Source: Pseudomonadota bacterium
Lineage (GTDB): Bacteria; Pseudomonadota; Alphaproteobacteria; Rhizobiales; Xanthobacteraceae
DNA: 14,539 nucleotides
NCBI GenBank assembly: GCA_023414975.1
Contig: JAEZMI010000159.1
Span: forward strand, 1 to 14,539
Reading direction: 5' to 3'
In this document: positions 1 through 7,703 of the stretch, piece after piece
Layout: each line of letters opens with the position of its first letter
Position numbering within the stretch: position 1 is the stretch's first letter
Program-made: the position numbers and the translations under genes
The notes under the pieces: model-generated
The model's input: the letters and a program-made list of their open reading frames with translations, nothing else
What the model was told of the DNA's origin: nothing
The model's database searches: none

Positions 1-1137
1 GTCGAGGAAGGGGCCGGACAGCCGCTCCTGATAGTCGCTGGCGCAGCGGGGCCCGCGCCGGCAGGTGTGGCCGGGCTCGCCCGCGCGCCCGCAGCGGCAG
101 GGGTTCATCGCCGCGATGAGCTGGAACTTGGCGGGGTAGGTGATGCGGTGATTGGCGCGCGCGATGATGGCTTCGCCGGTCTCCAGCGGCTGGCGCAGCG
201 AATCCAGCACCGCCGGGGAGAATTCCGGCAATTCGTCGAGGAACAGCACGCCATTATGCGCCAGCGAGACCTCGCCGGGCCGCGCGCGGATGCCGCCGCC
301 GACCATGGCCGCCATGCTGGCGGAATGATGCGGCGCGCGGAACGGGCGCCGGCTGGTGAGCGCGCCGCCCTGCAGCGTCCCGGCGACCGAGGCGATCATC
401 GAGACCTCCAGCAGCTCGGACGGGGCGAGCGGGGGCAGGAGAGAGGGCAGGCGCTGCGCCAGCATGGACTTGCCGGCGCCCGGCGGGCCGCAGAACAGCA
501 GGTTGTGCCGGCCGGCGGCGGCGATTTCCAGCGCGCGCTTGGCGGCTTCCTGCCCCTTCACATCAGCGAGGTCCGGCAGCGCGGCGTTGCCGCCCTCCAG
601 CCGCGGCTCGGGCCGGGTCAGCAGCTGCCGGCCGGCGAAATGATTGACCAGCTGCACCAGCGAGGCCGGGGCGAGAACCGGCATCTCCGGGCTCGCCCAG
701 GCCGCCTCCGGCCCGCAGTCCTGCGGGCAGATGAGGCCATGACCGCGCGCATTCGCCCCCATGGCAGCGGGCAGCACGCCGGCCACCGGGGCGAGGCGGC
801 CGTCGAGCGCCAGCTCGCCGACGACGGTGAAGCCCTCCAGCGCCTCGCCGGCGATGGCGCCGATGGCCGCCATGAGCCCGAGCGCGATGGGCAGATCGTA
901 ATGGCTGCCTTCTTTCGGCAGGTCGGCCGGGGCGAGGTTCACCGTGATGCGCTTCGCCGGCAAGGCGAGGCCGGAGGCGATGAGGGCGGCGCGAACCCGC
1001 TCCTTGGCTTCCGTGACCGCCTTGTCGGCCAGGCCCACCAGATTGAACGCCGGCAGGCCCGGGCTCACCTGAACTTGAACATCGACGGGGCGCGCCTCCA
1101 CGCCCTCGAACGCCACCGTTGCCACGCGCTGGACCAT
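1..1137 (-). CDS. YifB/ComM-family Mg-chelatase-like AAA+ ATPase, 3' end cut off by window
   Basis: The minus-strand frame opens with ATG at 1137-1135 (MVQRVATVAFEGVEARPVDV) and stays open for 379 codons to the window edge. Family members have about 510 residues, so roughly a quarter is missing. Residues 1-180 are the N-terminal ChlI-like domain (PGLPAFNLVGLADKAV, then NLAPADLPKEG). The AAA+ core follows, with Walker A GPPGAGKS at 217-224 (Lys223), the family stretch RPFRAPHHSAS, and Walker B VLFLDELPEF around 298-307 (Asp301). A cysteine cluster with MNPCRCG and CRRGPRC is visible before the cut, and the last residues read RLSGPFLD. ComM of this family is a hexameric helicase that aids branch migration in natural transformation; YifB homologues also occur in non-competent bacteria, so the role here is uncertain. 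It is divergent from the fds operon with no evident link. The family call is near certain. Confidence 0.95.
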   Translation of the reverse strand, partial: MVQRVATVAFEGVEARPVDVQVQVSPGLPAFNLVGLADKAVTEAKERVRAALIASGLALPAKRITVNLAPADLPKEGSHYDLPIALGLMAAIGAIAGEALEGFTVVGELALDGRLAPVAGVLPAAMGANARGHGLICPQDCGPEAAWASPEMPVLAPASLVQLVNHFAGRQLLTRPEPRLEGGNAALPDLADVKGQEAAKRALEIAAAGRHNLLFCGPPGAGKSMLAQRLPSLLPPLAPSELLEVSMIASVAGTLQGGALTSRRPFRAPHHSASMAAMVGGGIRARPGEVSLAHNGVLFLDELPEFSPAVLDSLRQPLETGEAIIARANHRITYPAKFQLIAAMNPCRCGRAGEPGHTCRRGPRCASDYQERLSGPFLD

Positions 1138-1192
1138 GCCGCGCCCCCGCCGCCCGCGCCGTTTCAAGGCGCCCCCAAGGGATTTCAGGCGA

Positions 1193-1220
1193 ACTTTAGC
1201 GGTTTCGAGATACCGGTCAA
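1193..1220 (-). promoter_or_regulatory. Possible sigma70-type promoter of the yifB-like gene
   Basis: Read on the minus strand, TTGACC (1220-1215) and TAAAGT (1198-1193) are separated by 16 bp and lie about 55 bp upstream of the yifB start. The spacing and -35 match suit a housekeeping promoter; the -10 is imperfect. This was found by eye only, so it is a candidate. Confidence 0.4.
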
Positions 1221-1294
1221 GAACATTTAGGGAACAAGATGGCGCCCGGCGTGGCCCCGTTGCGGCAGGGACGCGGCGCGGGGGGCGGGGCAAC

Positions 1295-1311
1295 GATAGA
1301 CAAAATCTATC
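1295..1311. promoter_or_regulatory. LysR-type regulator box (T-N11-A palindrome) upstream of fdsG
   Basis: GATAGA-CAAAA-TCTATC is a perfect 17-bp palindrome with 6-bp arms. It contains T-N11-A (T1297, A1309), the classic recognition core of LysR-type regulators. Its centre lies 93 bp upstream of the fdsG start. Formate dehydrogenase operons of the Fds type are known to be controlled by LysR-type proteins (FdsR in Cupriavidus), so an FdsR-like activator or repressor is the natural reading. The rest of 1312-1395 holds weaker dyads, GGAAC-N15-GTTCC (1319-1343) and GACAT-CGGA-ATGTC (1347-1360), and is AT-richer than its surroundings, as expected for the promoter. I could not place the -35/-10 elements with confidence. 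Confidence 0.65.
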
Positions 1312-1395
1312 AACGCACGGAACACTGGAATTGATTTCGTTCCAACGACATCGGAATGTCTGTTTGGAAAATTCTAAAAGAAGGCACGGGAGAAA

Positions 1396-1869
1396 ATGCC
1401 GCACTACGAACCCTGGAGCGAGGAGCGCGCCCGCACGGTGATCGAGGAGTTCTCGCACCTCGAAGGGCCGCTTATGCCCATGCTTCACGCGGTGCAGGAG
1501 ACCTTCGGCCATGTGCCGGACGCCGTGGTGCCGATGCTGGCCGAGAAGCTGAACGTCTCGCGCGCGGAAGTTCATGGCGTCGTCACCTTCTACCATGATT
1601 TCCGGCATGAGCCGGCCGGCCGCCATGTGCTGAAGATCTGCCGCGCCGAGGCCTGCCAGGCCGCCGGCGGCGATGCGCTCGCCGCCCATGCCGAGCACCG
1701 GCTCGGCTGCAAGCTGGGCGAGACCACGGCCGATGGCCGCGTCACCGTCGAGCCCATCTACTGCCTCGGCCTGTGCGCCACCGCCCCCTCGGCCATGCTG
1801 GACGGCAAGATCGTCGCGCGGCTGAACGAGCGCCGGCTCGATGCCCTGATCTCGGAGGCGCAGTCGTGA
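1396..1869 (+). CDS. fdsG: NAD-dependent formate dehydrogenase, gamma subunit (NuoE-like [2Fe-2S] protein)
   Basis: This 157-residue thioredoxin-fold ferredoxin resembles NuoE of complex I. Four cysteines at the expected spacing bind the [2Fe-2S] cluster: C82 and C87 (CRAEACQ), then C123 and C127 (CLGLC). The N-terminal helical part includes LHAVQETFGHVPD and VHGVVTFYHDFR, both typical of the family. In the cytoplasmic Fds complex this subunit pairs with FdsB and its cluster sits near the FMN, probably in an electron-buffering role. It is the first gene of the operon. The ATG at 1396 follows GGGAG (1388-1392) and AAGAAGG (1378-1384). The stop overlaps the next start (GTGA, 1866-1869), so translation is probably coupled. 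Family and role are confident. Confidence 0.96.
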   Translation: MPHYEPWSEERARTVIEEFSHLEGPLMPMLHAVQETFGHVPDAVVPMLAEKLNVSRAEVHGVVTFYHDFRHEPAGRHVLKICRAEACQAAGGDALAAHAEHRLGCKLGETTADGRVTVEPIYCLGLCATAPSAMLDGKIVARLNERRLDALISEAQS

Positions 1870-3422
1870 CCATTCGCATTTACGTTCCCAAGGATGCCTG
1901 CGCCATCGCCTGCGGCGCCGACGAGGTGGCCGAGGCGATCCAGGCGGCCGCGCTGGCGGCGCGCCAGCCGGTCGAGATCGTCCGCAACGGCTCGCGCGGC
2001 ATGCTGTGGCTGGAGCCGCTCGTCGAGGTGGTGACGCCGGAAGGGCGCATCGGCTACGGCCCGGTGGGCACTGAGGACGTCGCGGGCCTGTTCGCCGCCG
2101 GCTTCCTGGAAGGCGGCCCGCACGCGCTGCGTATCGGCAAGCCGGAAGAGCACCCCTTCATGGCCAAGCAGACGCGCCTCACCTTCGCGCGCTGCGGCAT
2201 CGTCGACCCGGCCTCCTACGCCGATTACCGCGCCCATGGCGGCTATAAGGGCCTGGAGCGCGCGCTGGCGCTCGGCCCGGCGGAGATCATCGAGGAAGTC
2301 AAGAAGTCGGGACTGCGCGGGCGCGGCGGCGCGGGCTTCCCGACCGCCATCAAGTGGAAGACCGTGGCCGACGCCAAGGCCGACCGGAAATACATCGTCT
2401 GCAACGCCGACGAGGGCGATTCCGGCACCTTCGCCGACCGCATGATCATGGAAGGCGACCCCTTCGAGCTGATCGAGGGCATGACCATCGCCGGCATCGC
2501 GGTGGGCGCCACCAAGGGCTATGTCTACACGCGCTCGGAATACCCGCACGCCATCTGGGCGATGGAGAAGGCGATCGAGGCCGCGCGCGCCCATGGCATG
2601 CTCGGCGCGAACGTCGCCGGCTCGCCCTACAGCTTCGACATGGAAGTGCGCATGGGCGCCGGCGCCTATGTGTGCGGCGAGGAGACGGCGCTGCTCGACA
2701 GCCTGGAAGGCAAGCGCGGCACGGTGCGCGCCAAGCCCCCGCTGCCGGCGCATAAGGGCCTGTTCCAGAAGCCGACCGTCATCAACAACGTGCTCTCGCT
2801 GACCGCCGTGCCGCATATCCTGGCCGATGGCGGCGAGTTCTACGCCAATTTCGGCATGGGCCGCTCGCGCGGCACGATGCCGATCCAGATCGCCGGCAAC
2901 ATCAAGCATGGCGGCCTGTTCGAGACCGCGTTCGGCATTCCGCTCGGCGAGCTGATCAACGACATCGGCGGCGGCACCGCGACCGGCAAGCCGGTGAAGG
3001 CCGCGCAGGTCGGCGGCCCGCTTGGCGCCTATGTGCCGACCTGGCAGTTCGACCTGCCCTTCGATTACGAGGCCTTCGCCGCGAAGGACGCGCTGATCGG
3101 CCATGGCGGCATCGTCGTGTTCGACGAGGATGCCGACATGAAGAAGATGGCGCGTTTCGCCATGGAGTTCTGCTCCGTGGAGAGCTGCGGCAAGTGCACG
3201 CCCTGCCGCATCGGCTCGACGCGCGGCGTCGAACTGATGGACCGCATCATCGCCGGCGAGCGCGTCGAGGCCAACCTCGCGACGCTCACCGACCTCTGCC
3301 AGACCATGAAGCTTGGATCGCTTTGCGCCCTTGGCGGGTTTACCCCCTACCCGGTGCTGAGCGCCATGACCCATTTCCCCGAGGAATTCGGTGCTCCGCG
3401 CCGCCTCGAAGCCGCTGAATGA
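1866..3422 (+). CDS. fdsB: NAD-dependent formate dehydrogenase, beta subunit (FMN/NAD-binding, NuoF-like)
   Basis: The 518-residue subunit hands electrons from the Fe-S chain to FMN and NAD+. The start is GTG at 1866, chosen because GGAGG (1854-1858) lies 7 nt upstream and the codon overlaps the fdsG stop. Residues 1 to about 105 form a cysteine-poor NuoE-like domain (IRIYVPKDACAIACGADEVA). The NuoF part then carries the glycine-rich GLRGRGGAGFPTAIKWK, the flavin/NAD segment CNADEGDSGTFADRM and GAGAYVCGEETALLDSLEGK. The C-terminal [4Fe-4S] ligands are C441, C444, C447 (SCGKCTPC) and C487 (GSLCALGG). Length and domain order match FdsB of Rhodobacter and Cupriavidus. The stop lies just ahead of the fdsA ribosome-binding site. 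Confidence 0.96.
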   Translation: MTIRIYVPKDACAIACGADEVAEAIQAAALAARQPVEIVRNGSRGMLWLEPLVEVVTPEGRIGYGPVGTEDVAGLFAAGFLEGGPHALRIGKPEEHPFMAKQTRLTFARCGIVDPASYADYRAHGGYKGLERALALGPAEIIEEVKKSGLRGRGGAGFPTAIKWKTVADAKADRKYIVCNADEGDSGTFADRMIMEGDPFELIEGMTIAGIAVGATKGYVYTRSEYPHAIWAMEKAIEAARAHGMLGANVAGSPYSFDMEVRMGAGAYVCGEETALLDSLEGKRGTVRAKPPLPAHKGLFQKPTVINNVLSLTAVPHILADGGEFYANFGMGRSRGTMPIQIAGNIKHGGLFETAFGIPLGELINDIGGGTATGKPVKAAQVGGPLGAYVPTWQFDLPFDYEAFAAKDALIGHGGIVVFDEDADMKKMARFAMEFCSVESCGKCTPCRIGSTRGVELMDRIIAGERVEANLATLTDLCQTMKLGSLCALGGFTPYPVLSAMTHFPEEFGAPRRLEAAE

Positions 3423-3433
3423 GGAGGCCGCAC

Positions 3434-6289
3434 ATGTCTCTCGTCCATGAGATCGACTACGGTACGCCCGCTCCCAAGACCGACAAGATGGTCACGCTGA
3501 CCATTGACGGCATGGAAGTGACGGTGCCGGAAGGCACCTCCATCATGCGCGCGGCGATGGAGATGGGCACGCAGATCCCCAAGCTCTGCGCCACGGATTC
3601 GCTGGAGGCGTTCGGCTCCTGCCGTCTCTGCCTGATCGAGATCGAGGGCCGCAACGGCACCCCGGCGTCCTGCACCACGCCGGTGGCGCCGGGCATCAAG
3701 GTGCACACCCAGACCCCGCGCCTCGCGCAGCTGCGCAAGGGCGTGATGGAGCTGTACATCTCCGACCACCCGCTGGACTGCCTGACCTGCGCCGCCAATG
3801 GCGACTGCGAGCTTCAGGACATGGCCGGCGCGGTCGGCCTGCGCGAAGTGCGGTACGGCATGGAGGGCAAGAACCACTTTGCCCCCACCTCCGAACTCGT
3901 CATGCCCAAGGACGAGTCGAACCCGTACTTCACCTATGACCCGGCCAAGTGCATCGTCTGCAATCGCTGCGTGCGCGCCTGCGAGGAAGTGCAGGGCACC
4001 TTCGCGCTGACCATTTCCGGCCGCGGTTTCGACAGCCGTGTCTCGCCCGGCCAGTCGGAAGCGTTCCTCACCTCGGAATGCGTCTCCTGCGGCGCCTGCG
4101 TGCAGGCCTGCCCGACCGCGACCCTTTCCGAGAAGCGGCTCATCGAGATCGGCACGCCCGAGCATTCGGTGGTGACGACCTGCGCCTATTGCGGCGTCGG
4201 CTGCACCTTCAAGGCGGAAATGCGCGGCCAGGAAGTGGTCCGCATGGTGCCCTGGAAGGACGGCAAGGCCAATCGCGGCCATAGCTGCGTCAAGGGCCGC
4301 TTCGCCTGGGGCTACGCCACCCATCAGGACCGCATCCTGAAGCCGATGATCCGCGCCAAGGTCACCGACCCGTGGCGTGAAGTGTCGTGGGAAGAGGCGA
4401 TCGCCCACACCGCCGCCGAGCTGAAGCGCATCCAGGACACCTATGGCCGCAAGTCGGTCGGCGGCATCACCTCCTCGCGCTGCACGAACGAGGAAGCCTA
4501 TCTCGTCCAGAAGATCATCCGCGCGGGCTTCGGCACCAACAATGTCGACACCTGCGCCCGCGTCTGCCACTCGCCGACCGGCTATGGCCTCAATCAGGCT
4601 TTCGGCACCTCGGCTGGCACGCAGGACTTCGATTCGGTCGAGGATTCCGACGTCATCCTGGTGATCGGCGCCAACCCGACCGACGGCCACCCGGTGTTCG
4701 GCTCGCGCATGAAGAAGCGTCTGCGCCAGGGCGCGAAGCTGATCGTCATCGATCCGCGCCGCATCGACCTCGTGCGCTCGCCCCACATCACCGCCGATTT
4801 CCACCTGCCGCTGCAGCCGGGCACCAACGTCGCCGTCGTCACCTCGCTCGCCCATGTCGTGGTGACCGAGGGTCTGGTGAACGAGGACTATGTCCGCCAG
4901 TACTGCGACTGGGAGGAATTCCAGGACTGGGCCGAGTTCGTCGCCGACAAGCGTCACTCGCCCGAGGAAGTCGAGAAGCTCTCCGGCGTGCCGGCGGATC
5001 TGATCCGCGGCGCGGCCCGGCTCTACGCCACCGGCGGCAATGCGGCGATCTATTACGGCCTCGGCGTCACCGAGCACTCGCAGGGCTCGACCACCGTCAT
5101 GGCCATCGCCAACCTCGCCATGGCGACCGGCAATATCGGCCGTCGCGGCGTCGGCGTGAACCCGCTGCGCGGCCAGAACAACGTGCAGGGCTCGTGCGAC
5201 ATGGGCTCGTTCCCGCATGAGCTGCCGGGCTACCGCCACATCTCCGACGACGCGACCCGCGCCACCTTCGAGGCGATGTGGGGCCGTCCGCTCGATCCCG
5301 AGCCGGGCCTGCGCATCCCCAACATGCTGGACGCCGCCGTCGACGGCACCTTCAAGGCGATCTACATCCAGGGCGAGGACATCCTCCAGTCCGATCCCGA
5401 CACCCACCACGTCGCCTCGGGCCTCGCGGCCATGGAGCTGGTGATCGTGCAGGACCTGTTCATGAACGAGACCGCCAACTACGCCCATGTCTTCCTGCCG
5501 GGCTGCACCTTCCTCGAGAAGGACGGCACCTTCACCAATGCCGAGCGCCGCATCCAGCTCGTGCGCAAGGTGATGGCGCCGAAGAACGGCTATGGCGACT
5601 GGGAAGTGACCCAGATGCTGGCCCGGGCCATCGGCCTCGACTGGAACTACACCCATCCCGCCCAGATCATGGACGAGATCGCCGCGCTGACCCCGACCTT
5701 CGCCGGTGTCTCCTTCAAGCGGCTCGACGAGATGGGCTCGGTCCAGTGGCCGTGCAACGACGCCAACCCCGAGGGCATGCCCATCATGCACATCAACGGG
5801 TTCGCGCGCGGCAAGGGCAAGTTCGTCGTCACCGAATATGTGCCGACGGACGAGCGCACCGGCGCCCGCTTCCCGCTGCTGCTCACCACGGGCCGCATCC
5901 TCAGCCACTACAATGTCGGCGCGCAGACCCGCCGCACGGAGAACGTGGCGTGGCACCCGGAGGACGTGCTGGAAATCCACCCGCACGACGCCGAGCAGCG
6001 CGGCGTGCGCCAAGGCGACTGGGTGCGCATCGACAGCCGCGCGGGCGGCACGACGCTGCGCGCGGAGATCACCGACCGCGTGGCGCCGGGCGTCGTCTAC
6101 ACCACCTTCCACCACCCGACGACGCAGGCCAATGTCGTGACCACGGACTTCTCGGACTGGGCGACCAACTGCCCCGAGTTCAAGGTCACGGCCGTGCAGA
6201 TCTCGCGCTCGAACGGGCCGTCCGAGTGGCAGGAGGACTATGACGCCTTCGCCCGCCAGAGCCGCCGCATCGCCGTCGCGGCGGAGTGA
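3434..6289 (+). CDS. fdsA: NAD-dependent formate dehydrogenase, alpha subunit (bis-MGD Mo/W catalytic subunit)
   Basis: This is the 951-residue catalytic subunit oxidising formate to CO2. The start at 3434 (MSLVHEIDYG) is preferred over an in-frame ATG at 3419 because GAGGAGG (3421-3427) sits 6 nt before it. The N-terminal Fe-S relay is complete: [2Fe-2S] C52, C63, C66, C80; a His-ligated cluster H112, C116, C119, C125; paired ferredoxin-type clusters C173/176/179/183 and C216/219/222/226; and the proximal [4Fe-4S] C250, C253, C257, C285. The molybdopterin domain follows. Its metal ligand is Cys378 with the catalytic neighbour His379 (CARVCHSPTG), so it is a cysteine and not a selenocysteine enzyme. 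The C-terminal MopB domain includes LLTTGRILSHYN and NCPEFKVTAVQ. Cytoplasmic, since no Tat signal is visible. Mo versus W cannot be decided from sequence. Confidence 0.97.
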   Translation: MSLVHEIDYGTPAPKTDKMVTLTIDGMEVTVPEGTSIMRAAMEMGTQIPKLCATDSLEAFGSCRLCLIEIEGRNGTPASCTTPVAPGIKVHTQTPRLAQLRKGVMELYISDHPLDCLTCAANGDCELQDMAGAVGLREVRYGMEGKNHFAPTSELVMPKDESNPYFTYDPAKCIVCNRCVRACEEVQGTFALTISGRGFDSRVSPGQSEAFLTSECVSCGACVQACPTATLSEKRLIEIGTPEHSVVTTCAYCGVGCTFKAEMRGQEVVRMVPWKDGKANRGHSCVKGRFAWGYATHQDRILKPMIRAKVTDPWREVSWEEAIAHTAAELKRIQDTYGRKSVGGITSSRCTNEEAYLVQKIIRAGFGTNNVDTCARVCHSPTGYGLNQAFGTSAGTQDFDSVEDSDVILVIGANPTDGHPVFGSRMKKRLRQGAKLIVIDPRRIDLVRSPHITADFHLPLQPGTNVAVVTSLAHVVVTEGLVNEDYVRQYCDWEEFQDWAEFVADKRHSPEEVEKLSGVPADLIRGAARLYATGGNAAIYYGLGVTEHSQGSTTVMAIANLAMATGNIGRRGVGVNPLRGQNNVQGSCDMGSFPHELPGYRHISDDATRATFEAMWGRPLDPEPGLRIPNMLDAAVDGTFKAIYIQGEDILQSDPDTHHVASGLAAMELVIVQDLFMNETANYAHVFLPGCTFLEKDGTFTNAERRIQLVRKVMAPKNGYGDWEVTQMLARAIGLDWNYTHPAQIMDEIAALTPTFAGVSFKRLDEMGSVQWPCNDANPEGMPIMHINGFARGKGKFVVTEYVPTDERTGARFPLLLTTGRILSHYNVGAQTRRTENVAWHPEDVLEIHPHDAEQRGVRQGDWVRIDSRAGGTTLRAEITDRVAPGVVYTTFHHPTTQANVVTTDFSDWATNCPEFKVTAVQISRSNGPSEWQEDYDAFARQSRRIAVAAE

Positions 6290-6301
6290 GCGGGGCCGGT
6301 C

Positions 6302-7150
6302 ATGATCCCGCCGGTCCTGCGCGTCTCCCGCCTTGCCTGCGGCCCTTCGGGGGCGCAGGCGGGCGAGCGCGTGATACCGGAGGAAACCCCGGTCGCCATC
6401 GTCCATAACGGCTCCACCTATGCCGTGATGATGGCGACGCCCGCCGATATCGAGGATTTCGGCTACGGCTTCAGCCTCACCGAGGGCGTCATCGGCGACC
6501 TCTCGGACGTCGAATCCATCGAGACGCTGGAATTCGACGAGGCGGACGGCGCGGTCGGCATCGAGGTGCGTCTCTGGCTCAACGCGGAGCGGGCGAGCCA
6601 GATGGTCGCCCGCCGCCGGCAGATCGCCGGGCCCACGGGCTGCGGCCTGTGCGGGGTGGAGAGCCTCGAACTGGCGGTGAAGCCGGCCCGCGCGGTCACG
6701 GCGGCGCGGCGCTTTTCGGCGGCGGAGATTTCGCGGGCCATCGCCTCGCTGCCGCCGGCGCAGGCGCTGAACCGGCAGACACGGGCGGTGCACGCGGCGG
6801 CCTTCTGGCAGCCGGAGCACGGGCTGGTCGCGGTGCGCGAGGATGTCGGGCGGCACAACGCGCTCGACAAGCTCGTCGGCCATGTGGTCCGGCAGGGCCA
6901 TCAGGCGGGCGAGGGAATCGTGCTGCTGACGAGCCGCGTGTCGATCGAGATGGTGCAGAAGACCGCGATGCTCGGCGCGGGGGTTCTGGTCGCGGTCTCC
7001 GCCCCGACCGCGCTCGCCGTGCGGACCGCGGAAAAGGCGGGCATCACGCTGGCGGCGATCGCCCGCGACGACGGATTTGAAGTGTTTACCCACCCCCATC
7101 GCATTGTGGTCGGCGGGGCAGAACAGGAGCGTATCGCCCATGTCGGCTAA
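6302..7150 (+). CDS. fdhD: Formate dehydrogenase maturation sulfurtransferase FdhD (FdsC)
   Basis: The 282-residue protein belongs to the FdhD/FdsC family, which binds bis-MGD cofactor and passes sulfur from a cysteine desulfurase to it before insertion into the catalytic subunit. The sulfur-relay motif is C114-G-L-C117 (TGCGLCGVESL), corresponding to the CxxC of E. coli FdhD. Other family signatures are EETPVAIVHNGSTYAVMMATP near the N-terminus, GFSLTEGVI, REDVGRHNALDKLVG, and LLTSRVSIEMVQKTAMLG near the C-terminus. It starts 12 nt after the fdsA stop with a weak GCGGGG leader, which suggests translation coupled to fdsA at a lower level, fitting a chaperone. It is called fdsC in Rhodobacter capsulatus. 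Its end overlaps fdsD by 11 bp. Confidence 0.95.
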   Translation: MIPPVLRVSRLACGPSGAQAGERVIPEETPVAIVHNGSTYAVMMATPADIEDFGYGFSLTEGVIGDLSDVESIETLEFDEADGAVGIEVRLWLNAERASQMVARRRQIAGPTGCGLCGVESLELAVKPARAVTAARRFSAAEISRAIASLPPAQALNRQTRAVHAAAFWQPEHGLVAVREDVGRHNALDKLVGHVVRQGHQAGEGIVLLTSRVSIEMVQKTAMLGAGVLVAVSAPTALAVRTAEKAGITLAAIARDDGFEVFTHPHRIVVGGAEQERIAHVG

Positions 7151-7430
7151 TACGATGGACCGTCTCGTCTACATGGCGAACCAGATCGGCAAGTTCTTCG
7201 CGGTGCAGCGGCCGGAGAAGGCCGTCGCCGGCATCGCCAAGCACATCAAGGATTTCTGGGACCCGCGCATGCGCGCCCGCATGGAAGACCATGTGGCGGC
7301 CGGCGGCGAGGGGCTCGACCCGCTGGTGCTGGAGGCGCTGAAGACCCTGCCGCCGGTGAGCCGCGACACCATCCCCGCGCCGCACCCGACGCAGGACGTG
7401 CCCGGCCCGACCGCGCACGCCCACCACTGA
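7140..7430 (+). CDS. fdsD: Formate dehydrogenase delta subunit (FdsD), with a Pro/His-rich tail
   Basis: The 96-residue small subunit begins at ATG 7140, overlapping the end of fdhD by 11 bp in another frame, with AGGAG about 10 nt upstream. The core MDRLVYMANQIGKFFAVQRP through AGIAKHIKDFWDPRMRARM is the FdsD/DUF3375-free delta family pattern seen only with Fds-type formate dehydrogenases; in Rhodobacter it is needed for active enzyme, apparently as a maturation or stability factor. The core appears to end near residue 75. The rest (residues 75-96, PAPHPTQDVPGPTAHAHH at the end) is rich in proline and histidine and looks disordered. It is the last gene of the operon. The family call is confident; the tail's role is unknown. 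Confidence 0.92.
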   Translation: MSANTMDRLVYMANQIGKFFAVQRPEKAVAGIAKHIKDFWDPRMRARMEDHVAAGGEGLDPLVLEALKTLPPVSRDTIPAPHPTQDVPGPTAHAHH

Positions 7431-7454
7431 CATACCGCTGACGTCCCCGTTCCC

Positions 7455-7477
7455 GCGCCCGGCCCCGTGCCGGGCGC
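7455..7477 (+). terminator. Hairpin after fdsD, likely end of the fds operon
   Basis: A perfect 9-bp stem, GCGCCCGGC (7455-7463) with GCCGGGCGC (7469-7477), encloses a 5-nt loop and starts 25 bp after the fdsD stop. The following CGTCATTT has only a short T run, so intrinsic termination would be weak. It may act with Rho or protect the mRNA 3' end. The rest of 7431-7703 holds no gene I can support. Confidence 0.5.
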
Positions 7478-7703
7478 CGTCATTTGCGCCGCCTGCCGTC
7501 GCGCCGCCTATCGGCTTCGCCCGGCTGCGCGGCACGCCGGACCTCCGGCGGGATTTCCCTCGCGCCCGAAAGATGCTCCGATGGCCCGGCGCGCGACACG
7601 TTGATATGCCCGAGCCCGACCATGGTTCCGCCACGCGGCGGGAGCAAGGACGCCCGCAGGCGGCAGGATGCGTCGGGGCGACGCGGCGGGGAGTGGCGGC
7701 TCA

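Noticed and set aside
67..1230. A 387-codon plus-strand frame opposite the yifB-like gene
   Set aside because: The minus strand encodes clear Walker A and B motifs and the YifB family pattern; the plus frame is Arg/Gly-rich without a domain.
1138..1395. A small RNA or riboswitch in the yifB-fdsG gap
   Set aside because: Only short dyads are present; no extended structure or known riboswitch core could be recognised by eye.
3419..3436. The ATG at 3419 as start of fdsA
   Set aside because: It would place the strong GAGGAGG inside the coding region. The ATG at 3434 has ideal spacing to that site and gives the usual N-terminus.
4553..4570. A selenocysteine at the FdsA active site
   Set aside because: The codon at 4565-4567 is TGC (Cys378), and no in-frame TGA is present.
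3347..7141. A 1264-codon open frame on the minus strand opposite fdsA and fdhD
   Set aside because: It is antisense to two certain genes, rich in His, Arg, Gly and Ala, and has no recognisable domain. Long antisense frames are common in high-GC genes because of third-position GC bias.
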